A stretch of 64,000 nucleotides of DNA, taken from NCBI GenBank assembly GCA_947579605.1, contig OX388311.1, positions 23,500,951-23,564,950 of the forward strand. The letters run 5' to 3'. Below, piece after piece: positions 21,980 through 33,573 of this stretch. Made by a program: the position numbers and the translations under genes. This stretch comes from Athripsodes cinereus. Lineage: Eukaryota > Arthropoda > Insecta > Trichoptera > Leptoceridae. Below the pieces are notes generated by a model that worked only from the letters and a program-made list of their open reading frames with translations, was not told where the DNA came from and ran no database searches. Each line of letters opens with the position of its first letter. Position 1 is the stretch's first letter.

Positions 21980-23625
21980 ATAAAAAATGAAATACCTAAA
22001 TAATGTTAATTCTGATTATTTGTTCTTAGTATATTTTTCATAACCAAATGATAAATAAAAATCCACATACAAAATTATGCACATTTAGGTTTGACATTAG
22101 AATTCGTTTTTTCGAAGCGACTCTTTCTCATTTTATTCATCTTCTAGTATGTCTATATAGATAAAGTACATATGTAATTGATCTTAAATATCTTGTTATT
22201 CGTAATTTTACAATAAACTTACTGCTAACTTTTAAGGAAAAAAAGAGAATGCTCCTGTTGAATGTATAAGAAATTTAAAAATATTGTCAACAAATTCCTC
22301 GATGACATAATACCACTCTGAATGGAAGAAAAGGGTAAGTTCAGTATTTCTGTTTCCATAAAAACGTTGAAAAAAATATAAGATGCACCATATCAACTCA
22401 TTTGAACTAACTTAACTGTATTATTTGTAGTTGAAATAATACGCTACGTGAATCTTTAAACAACAATATATCGAGTTTTTTTCGTTTGTTTTATTCATTA
22501 GGTGTATCTAACTTACCTAGCCACAAATTATTTTGTTTGCATCAACATCCGCATAGTTATCAAACGAGTTTTGTTTTCTTCCACTTGTTAATAATGTTTT
22601 ACTTTGACCCCACGGAGTGTCGTGGACTTGTTGCGTTTTTTGTCATAGTACGACATGCCCACTTTTCTTTTTAACATAAATATCAAGGTTCGTCGACTAA
22701 GACTGGTTGTAATCATAAAGTTTTACCAATATTGTGTTAGGTAAATTTTGAATTTTAATATGAGACTATCTACGACTACTAGTTTAAATAATGTCCTCAT
22801 CCAGAGATCAGACATGAATTCTTATTTTCTACCCTTCTCACTCTCACTCAAAGAAGGTCTTTGAGTGAGACATGAATTCTTATTTTCTACCCTTTATCGT
22901 TTTCAAATTATTACCTTTTTAATAAAACAGTGAAAAAGTAGAGATAAGGTTTTACTCATTTTATTTTTTAAATGTTTAGATCCTCAATAAATTAAGGGGC
23001 ATTGTCCTCTCATCCTTCTTCATTCTTATTATATTTATTAAGATCTTCACTATTTACAATTATAGTTTGAAAAAGACGGCAGCAGTTATTAATTTATTTA
23101 TTTTTTCCAACAATATAGTTATACAAAATATTTCCAAGTTATACAAAATTCTAAATATTACTTTTTCTGAATCTAATTACTCGTATTTTAAAAACAATAG
23201 TAAGAAACGGAATTCACTGCCTCACCAGACGATAGTCTGTTCTGAGGCAGTAAATTACTATTAACGATAATGTTTATTCTCTTGTATGTAACGCATAAAA
23301 TACAGACATTAGATACAAATAAATATTTATAGGTATAGCGAAACTCATCAAGAGTGAAAATGAACAATGTAAATATATGAATTTAATAATACAAACAACA
23401 TCATTGTATAATAATATAAACATCATTATAGTAAATGTGTGAAATGTAAGTTATTCATCAACACTCACACTAACATACTTAAACAAATACATTGTTAACA
23501 TTTGCTGAAGAGCTGTAGCGAAAGTGTTGTTTTTTTTCACATAAGAAACACGTATAAAATAATTAAGCAAATACGTTTCGAATATATAAACATCTACGTC
23601 TCTATTTATATAAAATATTAATCTG
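21980..23625. other. AT-rich DNA, no gene recognised
   Basis: Contains the small direct/inverted repeat arrangement at 22811-22894. No coding exon seen. Confidence 0.45.
22811..22894. repeat. 26-bp direct repeats bracketing a perfect 12-bp hairpin
   Basis: GACATGAATTCTTATTTTCT plus ACCCTT occurs at 22811-22836 and 22869-22894. Between them TCTCACTCAAAG (22842-22853) and CTTTGAGTGAGA (22859-22870) form a perfect inverted repeat with a 5-nt loop. Confidence 0.8.
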
Positions 23626-23709
23626 AAACAGAGAGGACAGCTTGCATGTTTATTACATGTAGTTTGTCTGCTGGCTATCCCACTCATGGAATATGACATT
23701 ATGATGTAC
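23626..23709 (+). repeat. Family A repeat copy, 3' third
   Basis: GAGAGGACAGCTTGCATG, TTATTACATGTAG, GTCTGCTGGCTATCCCAC, and a diverged GACATTATGATG end. Confidence 0.75.
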
Positions 23710-23771
23710 ATATATACCTGTTGGTAATGATAGAAGATTTTTTTGGTTCATTTATGGCTTTGTATAGTACT

Positions 23772-23912
23772 GTATTGGTCGGCCAGCCCTTCAGGCTGCC
23801 CATTAGGGCCCTACCATGAGGACAAAAGTTTTGTTTAGAAGAGCTGATAAATAGAGGTCCTCCTATATATCTGGGATATCCGGGTATGGGACGGAGTCTT
23901 CAATGTATAACA
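23772..23912. repeat. Unclassified dispersed repeat, copy 1
   Basis: CAGCCCTTCAGGCTGCCCAT and ATATCCGGGTATGGGACGG match CAGCTCTTCAGGCTGCCTAT and GTATCCGGGTAGATGGTGAG at 61008-61140, in the same order and similar spacing. A diverged LINE or LTR piece is likely; the strand of origin is unclear. Confidence 0.5.
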
Positions 23913-24843
23913 CTGTTGACGTCTTTTTAATATGAGTGCCCAAAATGTAAATTTAGTGCAAGTATTAATAAATTAATCTGGATTTGTGATAAACCTAAGT
24001 ATACCCCCAAACACCTCGATAGTATGCAATATGGTTGTATTGTGTAGGTGAAATAGTTCAACAGGGGGAGAATTTGAACCGTGGATTTGTCTATTAGAAA
24101 TTTGATCCTCAAACTTCAAGTTTAGTATCATTTCACTTTTCGTAGACTTGTTACATTATTTTCGTCAGGTTGCATTAAATTTCAGAAGATAATTATGTTG
24201 TTTTTTGATCGAATAAGTTGATTTCTATGAGCTGTATAAAAATATTATGTTATTTCGTTTGAATAAGTGAAACCAAAAATTTCATTGATAAAACAAATTG
24301 GAAAGTAATAACGTCGTAAAGAAAACATGTATAATGTGCAAGAGAGATATTCAAATTTGGGAGTGCCGTACATTGTATCTAGGTAATATATTTTTAGAAA
24401 TGCAATCATTCTAATTATAAAATAACATTGGCATGCACACTTGCATATCGACAAATAATAAGCTCATAAAAATGTGTTGTTTCAATTTCTGTACAACAAT
24501 GGCCCTTAGGGAGGATAAATTATCAACGAATGCCGGTCATAAATAAGGTATTATTATATCAATAAAAACTTTTCTTTTCTATTACTACGATTATTATAAG
24601 TATTGATAATCTCACTTTATAAGTAGATACTTATAATAAAATTATTGTTATTTACTAGCTTTAAGCTCAACACCGCTCAGAGATTCAACATAAAATAGGC
24701 AAAACTTAAAATATATAATATAGCATGAAAATGTAGATGAATGTGGGAATATTCATGGTATTAAATTTGTAACTAAATTTATTGTAGAACCTACTTCAAA
24801 TATTAATTTAACATAATGAAGTCAACATGTACGACAGCATATT

Positions 24844-24956
24844 GACAATTTCGTAGCTAAAATATACAAGTCATTGTGCTACGAAAATTGATACTTTCTC
24901 GCAAAGTCGTCTATAGTCGAACGACTACATCACGCTAAAATGTGTTTTGTCTACAG
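24844..24956. repeat. MITE-like repeat with GCTACGAAAATTGAT core, copy 1
   Basis: GACAATTTCGTAGCTAAAAT and GCTACGAAAATTGATAC form inverted arms, followed by TCGCAAAGTCGTC and CACGCTAAAATGTGTTTTG. The order and sequence match the better preserved copy at 48827-48951. Confidence 0.55.
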
Positions 24957-25147
24957 CCGCTGGAGATTGAAAATGTTGATTTCCCTAATCAATTTAAGAC
25001 ATTGTCTCACAAAAATCTATGTAAATATTCAAGATATGAGTAATTTTACTCAAAAACTCAATGTTGACCGGTTCAAGCTGAGCTTAACTACTCACCCCTT
25101 AAAAATCCTGGTTACAGCATTGTATTTATCATCCTAAACACCTTTAA

Positions 25148-25320
25148 TTTTTTTTTTTTTTTTATTTTTTTTTTTTTTTTATTTTTTTATTTATTCACTT
25201 ATACATCACTATTACAAAACGTCATAAAACACACATGGACAGAAACAATACACACAATCACAAATCAAAGACAATGCATTATCCTACTCAACCCGCACTC
25301 ATCATCATCAATTTAACACA
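25148..25320 (-). mobile_element. Retroposed 3' end with a long poly(A) (poly-T on +)
   Basis: A ~49-nt run of T broken by single A's (25148-25196) is followed by ATTTATTCAC. Read on - it is GTGAATAAATAAAAAAAT and then poly(A): a polyadenylation-like signal abutting the tail. The body could not be assigned (LINE, SINE or processed transcript). Confidence 0.5.
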
Positions 25321-28300
25321 AATATTCGTCTAATAAATGAACCTACAGTGGATATAATATATAAAAAAATCATAGAAACTGACTCAAATATTTATTCTAC
25401 CCATACTATTGTAGATCGATTCAAAAGTAAATTGAATCGACATAATATTAAGAGTACTTATATATTCTATTAAATCTTTACCGCCAGTCTTTGCCTACCG
25501 AACCTTTTAATGGATCTGATATGATCTCCTGACCTTCATTTTCTCTTTCATTATATTTCCCATTTCTCTTGCTGACTAGACAGATTCTGTAATAATGAAA
25601 TTGATGGACAAAGTGCCCTTACGTTATATTATTATACTACTACACAAGACAACAAAAGGTTTTAGTGTACGGAGAATCTATAAATTGAATTGATGAGTTA
25701 ATATTACACTACTATTATTTAGATGACCTTAGTGGTCTGTTTATAATAGATAAAATTGTAATAGATAGGTACAAAAATCTTTTAGATAAAATGAAACTGA
25801 TATTTTGGTTCAGTTTCTGTGGGAATTTTAGATCTTAGTAATTTTTTTTTGTTATTACCTTTTTTGTGTTTGTCAAAAAATGTGTTATTTTAATTTTTAA
25901 TACATCTTCTTCACCTTTTAATTACAGGATGGGACAAGTTCCACATATTCATAATGATTATGCACCAATTGACATTCTCAGTGCTTTGATGTTTTTGTCA
26001 TAGGAACGCTGTATTTTAAAAGAAAGCCATCCAAGCTTTCGGAAACCACAAGGACAGAAAATCACGCTCTTCCTAAAATAATTAAGCAAAGTTTAAATAA
26101 CTAGTCTGTTTCAATACTAAATTCTATTACTTAAAATTTTAAGTATTCTATTTCTTAGTAAATGCTTCAGTTCACAATCATATCAATATTCCATAGTAAG
26201 AATTACAATTCATGTACGCGTTGTAGTAGTTTTGTACATATAGAAAATGAATCAAATATATCAGTAATGAGCATAGTTATTGCCAACTAGTTGCACATTT
26301 TATAGAGTGAATGTACTAACCCATATAAATCATTGTCCAAGACTCGATGAAACAGAAAGCTGATTTCACTCGAGTTGAACGCATATGAGATACCTACTTG
26401 TGTACAACAACGATACATGAATATAAAGCATTTGATGATGACACTATACAAAGACTGTTGTTGGATTAAGTCCAATAAGCATTAATCAGTCATCATATTC
26501 AGGGAGGTACGACGCTGTAAATTACTTAGGAGTACCTACGCTGAAACTTGGTACTTAAAAAGGTTACAATAATCAATTGTTGAATTCAGCTTATTTTTTA
26601 TATATTATTTATATTTTTTCATAGAAATGCATTGGTATTTTAAATGTTTCTTTAAATGACAACACAAAGGTAAATAAAATATAGTGTTATAGTAACATGA
26701 TTAATGAGATCATTTGAGTACACAAAGATCTGATTCCATTGCTCATATTAATTACTTATCTATTTCTTTATAATATTACGTATATCTTATCTGGTTATGT
26801 AACTCTTTATTTACATTTCTACAGCTTGTTCTTTGTAGAAAATTACACACAGAAATATTAAATCTGCTAATAATGAGTTGCAGTTGATAAAACTGTATCG
26901 CAACAACAACAACAACATAGGCAACAGATGAATGAAAATTATATTCATTTACATTTCTAGAAACTGTTTTGTAAGACATTTTCTCTATCACGTAGTAGTA
27001 AGTAAGTATCGCCGATTCAATTGTAACAATTTTACTTGTCTAAAACGTATCATAAACCAACTTGTTATTTCTGTAAAATTTATACAAATTCCCTACATTT
27101 ATATATAATTTGTATACCTTGTAATGTAGACAAAGCTTCAGGTAGAATTATTTGAAAGTAAACAAATAACGATTCGGTTAACTTACGTACTATTGTTATG
27201 TGACTCCCAATGGCATTTGGACAACGTATTTTCACCTGCCTATTTATTATCTACAAAGTGAGTAAATAATTATGCACCACAACTAGGAAGCAAAGTACTC
27301 TAGCCTGAAGTAAAATAAGGCAGAAAATGTTACATTAGCGGCGGTTGCTGATACCTATGGAACATAAAGTATTCGTAATTTGCCTGCTACGTAATATAAT
27401 TTATAAAATAATTTAGTGAACGTTCTTTTTAATAATATAAAGTTTACAAGTTACATTATTATTTTGCATTCTTATATCTAGTCATATACCTAATTCTTGC
27501 CTGATGGTGATTTGATCATAATATTATATAATTAAGATACATTTTTATAGATTCGATAAATGGCACAAAATCTCGGCGAGTATCTTGAATATCTATAAGG
27601 TATTTGAAAGATATAAAACGAAAAATATCATAAAAACGAAACATACCATAAAAAATATTTTATGATATTTCATATTGTATGACCAGTTCTCTAACTATGC
27701 AAGTCGAAAATTTCGAAAATTTTGATATTATTGGTACACAAAATCAACTCCATTCATCCAATTCCACAAACAAATAAGTATAAAAAATAAATTTAAATAA
27801 GTATAAAAAGTTATGGGAAACTAATCAATTCACCTTTAATCAAATCCACAAATTAATATAACGAATTGCTCAACTATTGAATGGAACAAAGAAATTGTAT
27901 GTCTTTAACAGTTCGATTATTATATACCTAGTATGCATATTTCACTTTGGGTTGTGTTTTTTACGCAAAATATTAATGTACCAAAATGCTCCGCATCAAG
28001 ATACATGAATCATAGTTATACCTACTTGCTCATAGAAATAACATACTTTTACAAAAAATATTATTTTTAAATATCTAACATGTTAACCTTCTAGTTATGG
28101 ACATACTTAATACATTTTGATCACTGAATGGATCAATAATAATAATATGTTTTAAAATGCAACAGGTTTATTTAGAAGATGTGTTAGTAACATGATATTT
28201 ATAATTGCATATAAGTATTAAGTTATTGAATTTGTTTATATTTTTCCTAATAAGGAGGTCTCATCGAGTGCATCACGGACAATTCTGATATTTTAGTAGG

Positions 28301-28507
28301 ACTGCGTTTCAAAATCTTACTACCAAACGTTTCAAATTGACCAATCAAATATAATAATATCATAGTAGATACTTACCTAATAAAACACCTCTTGGTGGTA
28401 AACTATTTTATCCATATAAGAACTACAATCTATGTAACATACTTACTTTACTTTTCGTATGACCCGGTGTTGATAAATCTTAACCCATTTGGGCTGCGTC
28501 GTATCCT
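25321..28507. other. AT-rich DNA, no gene recognised
   Basis: Only simple features: a (CAA)n microsatellite at 26896-26915 and a 13-bp inverted repeat at 27623-27670. No homologous repeat copy noticed. Confidence 0.45.
27623..27670. repeat. 13-bp perfect inverted repeat
   Basis: AAATATCATAAAA (27623-27635) and TTTTATGATATTT (27658-27670), 22-nt loop. It may be chance in AT-rich DNA. Confidence 0.4.
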
Positions 28508-28896
28508 CTACAGTCTTGGATCTAGTGTTGAGAGCCAGTTCACCGCCTCTGGTCCTGCTTCGTGGATGTCCTGCAGATCCCCGCTAATTTTTTTGAGATG
28601 GCAGTCCTGTACTATGTGTATCACAGTCTGCACATCTCCACATTCACAATCAGGGGAATCTCTTTTTTCCACCTCTAGAGCAAGTATGTAGTTACAGCAT
28701 CCATGTTCTGTCTTCACTCTATTTTGCTGTACCCAAACCTTTCTCGGCAGATCAAAACCAGGTACTTGGATTGTGGGGTCCACTACCAGGTGTTTATTTG
28801 TAGAGTTCCCTGTGATCCATCTTTCCTTCCATTGTTTTTTAATGTCAAGTTCCCCAGAATTGACAGTCCATATAGGTTTTCGGGATTTGAGCCTTT
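28508..28896 (-). pseudogene. C-terminal end of a Jockey-like LINE ORF2
   Basis: The frame is open on - from a stop near 28897 to a stop below 28508: KQWKERWITGNSTNKHLVVD, then GFDLPRKVWVQQNRVKTEHG, RDSPDCECGDVQTVIHIVQD, and EAVNWLSTLDPRL at the end. W..LNR.RT.HG.C...L...SP.CECG..QT..HI...C is the zinc-binding tail of Jockey/CR1-type elements; here RVKTEHGCC and CECG keep the pattern. About 130 residues remain. The true start is upstream of the fragment, so no initiator is expected. Confidence 0.75.
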
Positions 28897-29435
28897 AATA
28901 TAATATTGATAACAATAAGTTGGTACTTAAATAAATTGACATGTGCGAATATATTTCATCTAGGTATAATATTTATTTCATGAAAATATTGAATAACTGT
29001 AAAGTATGTATGACAGTAGTTCATTATTAGTACGAACATTTATACGTGTGTCTATAGCCGAACATTCACATTTTTTTACGAGACAAGTAGTGTCAATACA
29101 CTGTTTATTAATTGAATACATTGCACCTACATACAAGTAGCTACATACATACATCTTATAAAAATCAAACAAGCAAAAAAGTGATGTGTAAAATATACCT
29201 ACATAATCAACTTACACATATAATTTCTAATATATCAATCAGTGTAAGAACACAATACATGATTCATAATAGTAGGTATTATAACTTTTTATTTACAATG
29301 ATCTCGATATTAATATAAAATGTTTTTTATCAGTATTGTTTATACCATCGAAGATATAATGGTAAATAATTGTTTAGTAGGTTTAAAATACGTGTTTGTT
29401 GAGAAACGTAATTGATAGCATTATTTTATTTTATT

Positions 29436-29531
29436 CACTGTGCCGGTGTTTAGGTAGTAGAAATCCATCATGAAATTAAAAAAAACATCTGATGAATGAC
29501 AATTTCCTTTCAAGACGAAAGACGTTTCTCT
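29436..29531 (+). mobile_element. Fragment of the CACTGTG-ended foldback MITE
   Basis: CACTGTGCCGGTGTTTAGGTAGTAGAA begins abruptly after a (TTTTA)n stretch and matches the inward reading of the right end at 18561. It then loses similarity and regains it at TCAAGACGAAAGACG. This copy confirms CACTGTG as the true terminus. Confidence 0.7.
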
Positions 29532-29671
29532 TAATAATGAACATTTATAGTGGAAAAAATATTTGTTTTTTAAATTCATTATTTTCTTCGTTAGCAATCT
29601 CTGCACTGTTAAATTTAGACTCCTTATTCGTAACCAGGTTGAGACAGTACAAAATTAATATTTAATTACCG

Positions 29672-29904
29672 AACTTAGCCGTGGAGCACCCAGTGAAGAA
29701 TTGGTATCCCACTCTTTTCCGTAAGTTTTCGAGTGTCCTGTAAAAGGCAGGCATTCGAAAAATAAAGGCATATTACATCTCAAATTCAGCGATAAAGTTT
29801 GCCACCCATCATGAACGTCTTAATTATTTATTGGCACCGAGAAGACAGCTGGTCTGCTGGCTACCCCACTTGTAGGGTATGCCGTGATGGTGTAGTAGTA
29901 GTAG
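29672..29904 (+). repeat. Family A repeat copy, best reference copy
   Basis: Complete 5' side: AACTTAGCCGTGGAGCACCC, CCCACTCTTTTCCGTAAG, AGTGTCCTGTAAAAGGCAGG, CAGCGATAAAGTTTGCCACC, and GTCTGCTGGCTACCCCAC to GCCGTGATGG and TGTAGTAGTAGTAG. It lacks only the GCTTGCATG...CATG hairpin arm, deleted between GACAG and CTGGTC. An unusual C10 run lies just downstream at 29949-29958. Confidence 0.85.
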
Positions 29905-30875
29905 ATATAGCATCGAAAGAGGCGGCTGTCTCCTTTCTAGATGGAGCACCCCCCCCCCTGAGATTTCTTTCGTCGACTATGTAAGATAAGGCATGGAAGC
30001 CATGGATACGTTTATTTATTTTATTAGTGTTTAAACATCGATTCTCTAATAATACGAAAATAACTAACGAGAAATATACTTTGCAATGTTCAATTAGAAC
30101 GTGATCTTTGAATGAAAATTCATATATCTATATACACATATTTTCCTCCACCATATTATTATAAAGGTACTTAGTGAACCTTATCAGCAAACGCGACGTA
30201 TAACGCCATCTATCGTACGACATAAAAAATATTCAACCATAAGACATAATGATGTATGTAATATATAAGTAGATAGGTATTCATACCTACATAAATAGAC
30301 CTCTACTGTCTATTTTAGACATAATACATAGTGGATGTACTGGAGTATAACCGGCACCTGATACGAGTCCATGGCACGCTATACGACAGATACCGTAACT
30401 CTATGATTATAAGTATAGTCGTACTTAACTATTACATAGGTAGTGTGAGCTGGGAGATAAGTTACTCGTCTAGAACATAATGAAGATGAATTAGCGGTAC
30501 TCAATGTATGTATGTAGATAAATCTCTCATACAAATATAACATAAGTGCTTTGCCTACTGCATAAAGTTATAACAATAACCATTTGTTTGATATGTATGA
30601 TAACTTGAGAGGACAAACATTTTGGTGTCTAAGTTTTTTGACTGTCCTTTGATTTTGCAATGCTAAATTCCAATTTAGACTTACTATGGCAGATCCAGTT
30701 TTCGAAATAACAGTTTGATTTGGTTTAAATTGATGTTTTTAAAATTGTATAAAGGTGTCAGTGGGAATCAATAATATGTATTTATAATACAAAGTAATAT
30801 ATAATTGTTATTTTTTTTTTGTATTAGAAGTATTCTGCAAGTAAAGATCTTAATAAATGGAGTTTTTAATATTCT
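29905..30875. other. Non-coding, AT-rich except for a GC-rich patch at the left
   Basis: 29910-29990 (AAAGAGGCGGCTGTCTCC, C10 run, TTTCGTCGACTATG) is compositionally odd and unassigned. The rest shows no gene. Confidence 0.4.
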
Positions 30876-31064
30876 GTTGATCCTTCCTATATTCTGCTAG
30901 TCTCTTTCATTCTACCTATGTGCCATAGTCCATGTACTTCTTCACTTGGTCAATATAGGTTTCTCTTAGTCTCTACCATTTCTACCTTCGGTCTTGCCCT
31001 CCACGATGGTGATAAGCAAGCCTGGGTGCCTGATGGTGTGGTCACTCCAGTAAGCCAGAGCTTC
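30876..31064 (-). pseudogene. Decayed LINE ORF2 C-terminus
   Basis: On - : YWSDHTIRHPGLLITIVEGK, TEGRNGRD, then in another frame YIDQVKKYMDYGT, a stop, and KRLAEYRKD. The 'LL..I..GK.EG+.GR' block precedes the W-L-D-like segment in several LINE clades, and the second part aligns with MDQLKRDMNCGSYVELKRLA at 14534. Several stops and a frameshift show it is old. Confidence 0.6.
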
Positions 31065-33208
31065 AATTATGTTTTATGATAAAATTTATTGTCATTTTGC
31101 TTTAAGATATTCGTTACTTATTTCAAATCTCAGAGATGCAAAAATTCAAAGGTAAAACATCTGAGTGAAGAATCCACATTGATTGCCTATCTTTTAGTAA
31201 CTCAAAATCAATTATGATATCTAAGGCACCGAGTCAATATTTTGTTTTTGTTTATTTGTGCAATATATCAAACAAACGAGATACTGTGGTTTTATTGAGA
31301 AGAATCATTCCGTTTAACAAACATACATTATAACCGTATAATGAGTAAATATTGCGAGTGGATTTAACATCACGAAGACTTTCGCTTTCATTCATACCTA
31401 TTTAATAATATACGAGAAATTTGTATGTATGTATACAATCATAATATAATATTATGAATTATCAAGAGTCGCAGTCGATTAACTTTATGATTGAAGATTG
31501 TTATTGTTTATGGAGATTTTACACGCATTTGTGTATTACAAGTAGATATTTACAACAAATTAAGTCATTTAAAATTTTACTCATAGTTTGATCAAGTGAC
31601 TGGTTTTGCGTGATATCTTACAATATATATGATAATATAAAAAGGTGATTTAAGTGAATTTCACTCATGTTTTTAAGATCTGACCTTGATATAATGAACA
31701 TTTGATCCCCAACATGGTGTAACATATTATGCGAAATCTCAAGACTAACCTTTAAATTTGATGACGGAATGTACGTCTAAAGAAATCGCATATATATGTT
31801 GACCTATGACATCGCATATATATGCTGCTTGATTTTGGAAGGTAATATTTAAAAAGAATATGTTTATGACTGTGACTTGTTTATTGTGACGAAATCTGCA
31901 TCAGTGCAGTCTGAGACATTGCGTAATATAGAACGATGAACGACTTGCATCAAGTTAATAATTACTTAACGTGCTAAAATTTGCGATAAAAACCATGATC
32001 ATTGCTGTGTGCAATGAAGTTAAAAAATCCAGTCTGTCGAAACGGCAATTCTTTGGGAAAAATTGTGAGCACAAAATGACTCAACAAATGTAATGCTTGT
32101 TATTATCTTAGTCTGACACTTTTCAACAAAAATATGCAACTTTGGTATGATAAAAATATAAAAGGTTCTTCAATTTCTTGATCACTTTTCATTCTATAAT
32201 TATAAAATGTCCTAAAAAAATCTCTTTTTTATAGTACATCATTCCCATAATAATTTGAATATCAAAACACACAGTACTATTCATGAAACTTCCTATGTGT
32301 ATTTATCTAGATTACAGAATATAAAAAAAAATTGCTGGAAGACATTTTTTGTACGTGATTATTTACAGAAGGTTTTATTTTATAGGTATGATTTTCTAGG
32401 CTTGATTCAAAGATTTGCACAGATTATTTTTTTTTTGAGTTCATGTGAGTTTTAATGAATTGTCTAAGAAAAAACATGCAGCAATAAAAATATTAAGTTT
32501 CTTTCAATATTTTTTCCGTCGATATCTAAGCATACCTATATCTTATTTTATTAGTAGATGCGACTCGACAAGACAAACAGTTTGGTATCAATATCTCATT
32601 TTTTGCTCAATTATATTCAACAGTGAACATGAGAAGCTGGCGGTGATGATGATAAAAGATTGCATAGTTCCATTATCATATTAACAAAAATGTCAAACAC
32701 AATTATATAGATGTTATGATCCTTGATACTACCATGCTGATATAGGGGTATATAATATAATAAAATAAAATAGGGGTCAGTCGCACGCACACTCTAAAAG
32801 ACACAATAAATACAATGCTATGTAACAGTTCATTAAATTAGTTATTAGTATTATGTACCATATACTATTAACAATATAATTAACAACTGCGAAATTATCT
32901 ACATAATATTATCTAGTACACACTTATTGTTTATAGGTGTATTAATACAATTATCATCATTATCACTCAATAAGTTATATCGGCTACCTACATATTATTA
33001 TTACATTTTTAATTTTTAGGTTATGTATTTTGTGTAACTAATTATATAAAATACATAAAAAAATTATTGTGTTTATGTTACTGTATGTATCATTCGTTGA
33101 AAAACCTACTGAAGTACAATGCTAAACAGCACTAGTGCATCTAATCGTATATACCTATATCAATTTTTGGTATATACAGAATAAGTGTTATTTAATTAAA
33201 ATTAGCGA
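31065..33208. other. AT-rich DNA, no gene recognised
   Basis: CGCATATATATG occurs twice 30 bp apart near 31787-31825. Otherwise nothing could be supported. Confidence 0.45.
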
Positions 33209-33342
33209 TTTCAGCGATGAGGTTTGCCACCCATCCTGAATGTCTTGATTTTATATTGGCACGGAGAAGACAGCTTGCATATTTTATATGCAGCTGGTCT
33301 GCTGGCTGCCCCACTTGTGGGATGTGCCGTGATGGTATAGAT
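33209..33342 (+). repeat. Family A repeat copy, 3' half, well preserved
   Basis: CAGCGATGAGGTTTGCCACC, CATCCTGAATGTCTTG, ATTGGCACGGAGAAGACAG, the GCTTGCAT...ATGCAGCTG hairpin, and CCCCACTTGTGGGATGTGCC ending GTGATGGTATAG. Confidence 0.85.
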
Positions 33343-33473
33343 AATTAAAATTATTAAAATTATTTTTTTAATTGGTATAATTGGCAGTCGTTTATTATGT
33401 CGATATAATAACAAAATAAAAATTTAATTAACCTGCTTATTAATTGAATACTTTAGGTATTAGGTTACATGTA

Positions 33474-33573
33474 GGCATTTTGAATGTTTTAAAAGAACGG
33501 ACTTTTGATACTTTATTGTATAAAAATCGCATGTGCATTGAAAGATACTCTTTTAAAACCATTCAAAATGTCT
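33474..33573. repeat. Small MITE-like inverted repeat
   Basis: GGCATTTTGAATGTTTTAAAAG (33474-33495) and CTTTTAAAACCATTCAAAATG (33550-33570) are inverted with one extra base. Total ~100 bp. No second copy noticed. Confidence 0.5.

Noticed and set aside
29799..29984. 61-codon + frame ending RFLSSTM
   Set aside because: Its first two thirds are the family A repeat; the remainder crosses a C10 run and has no domain.
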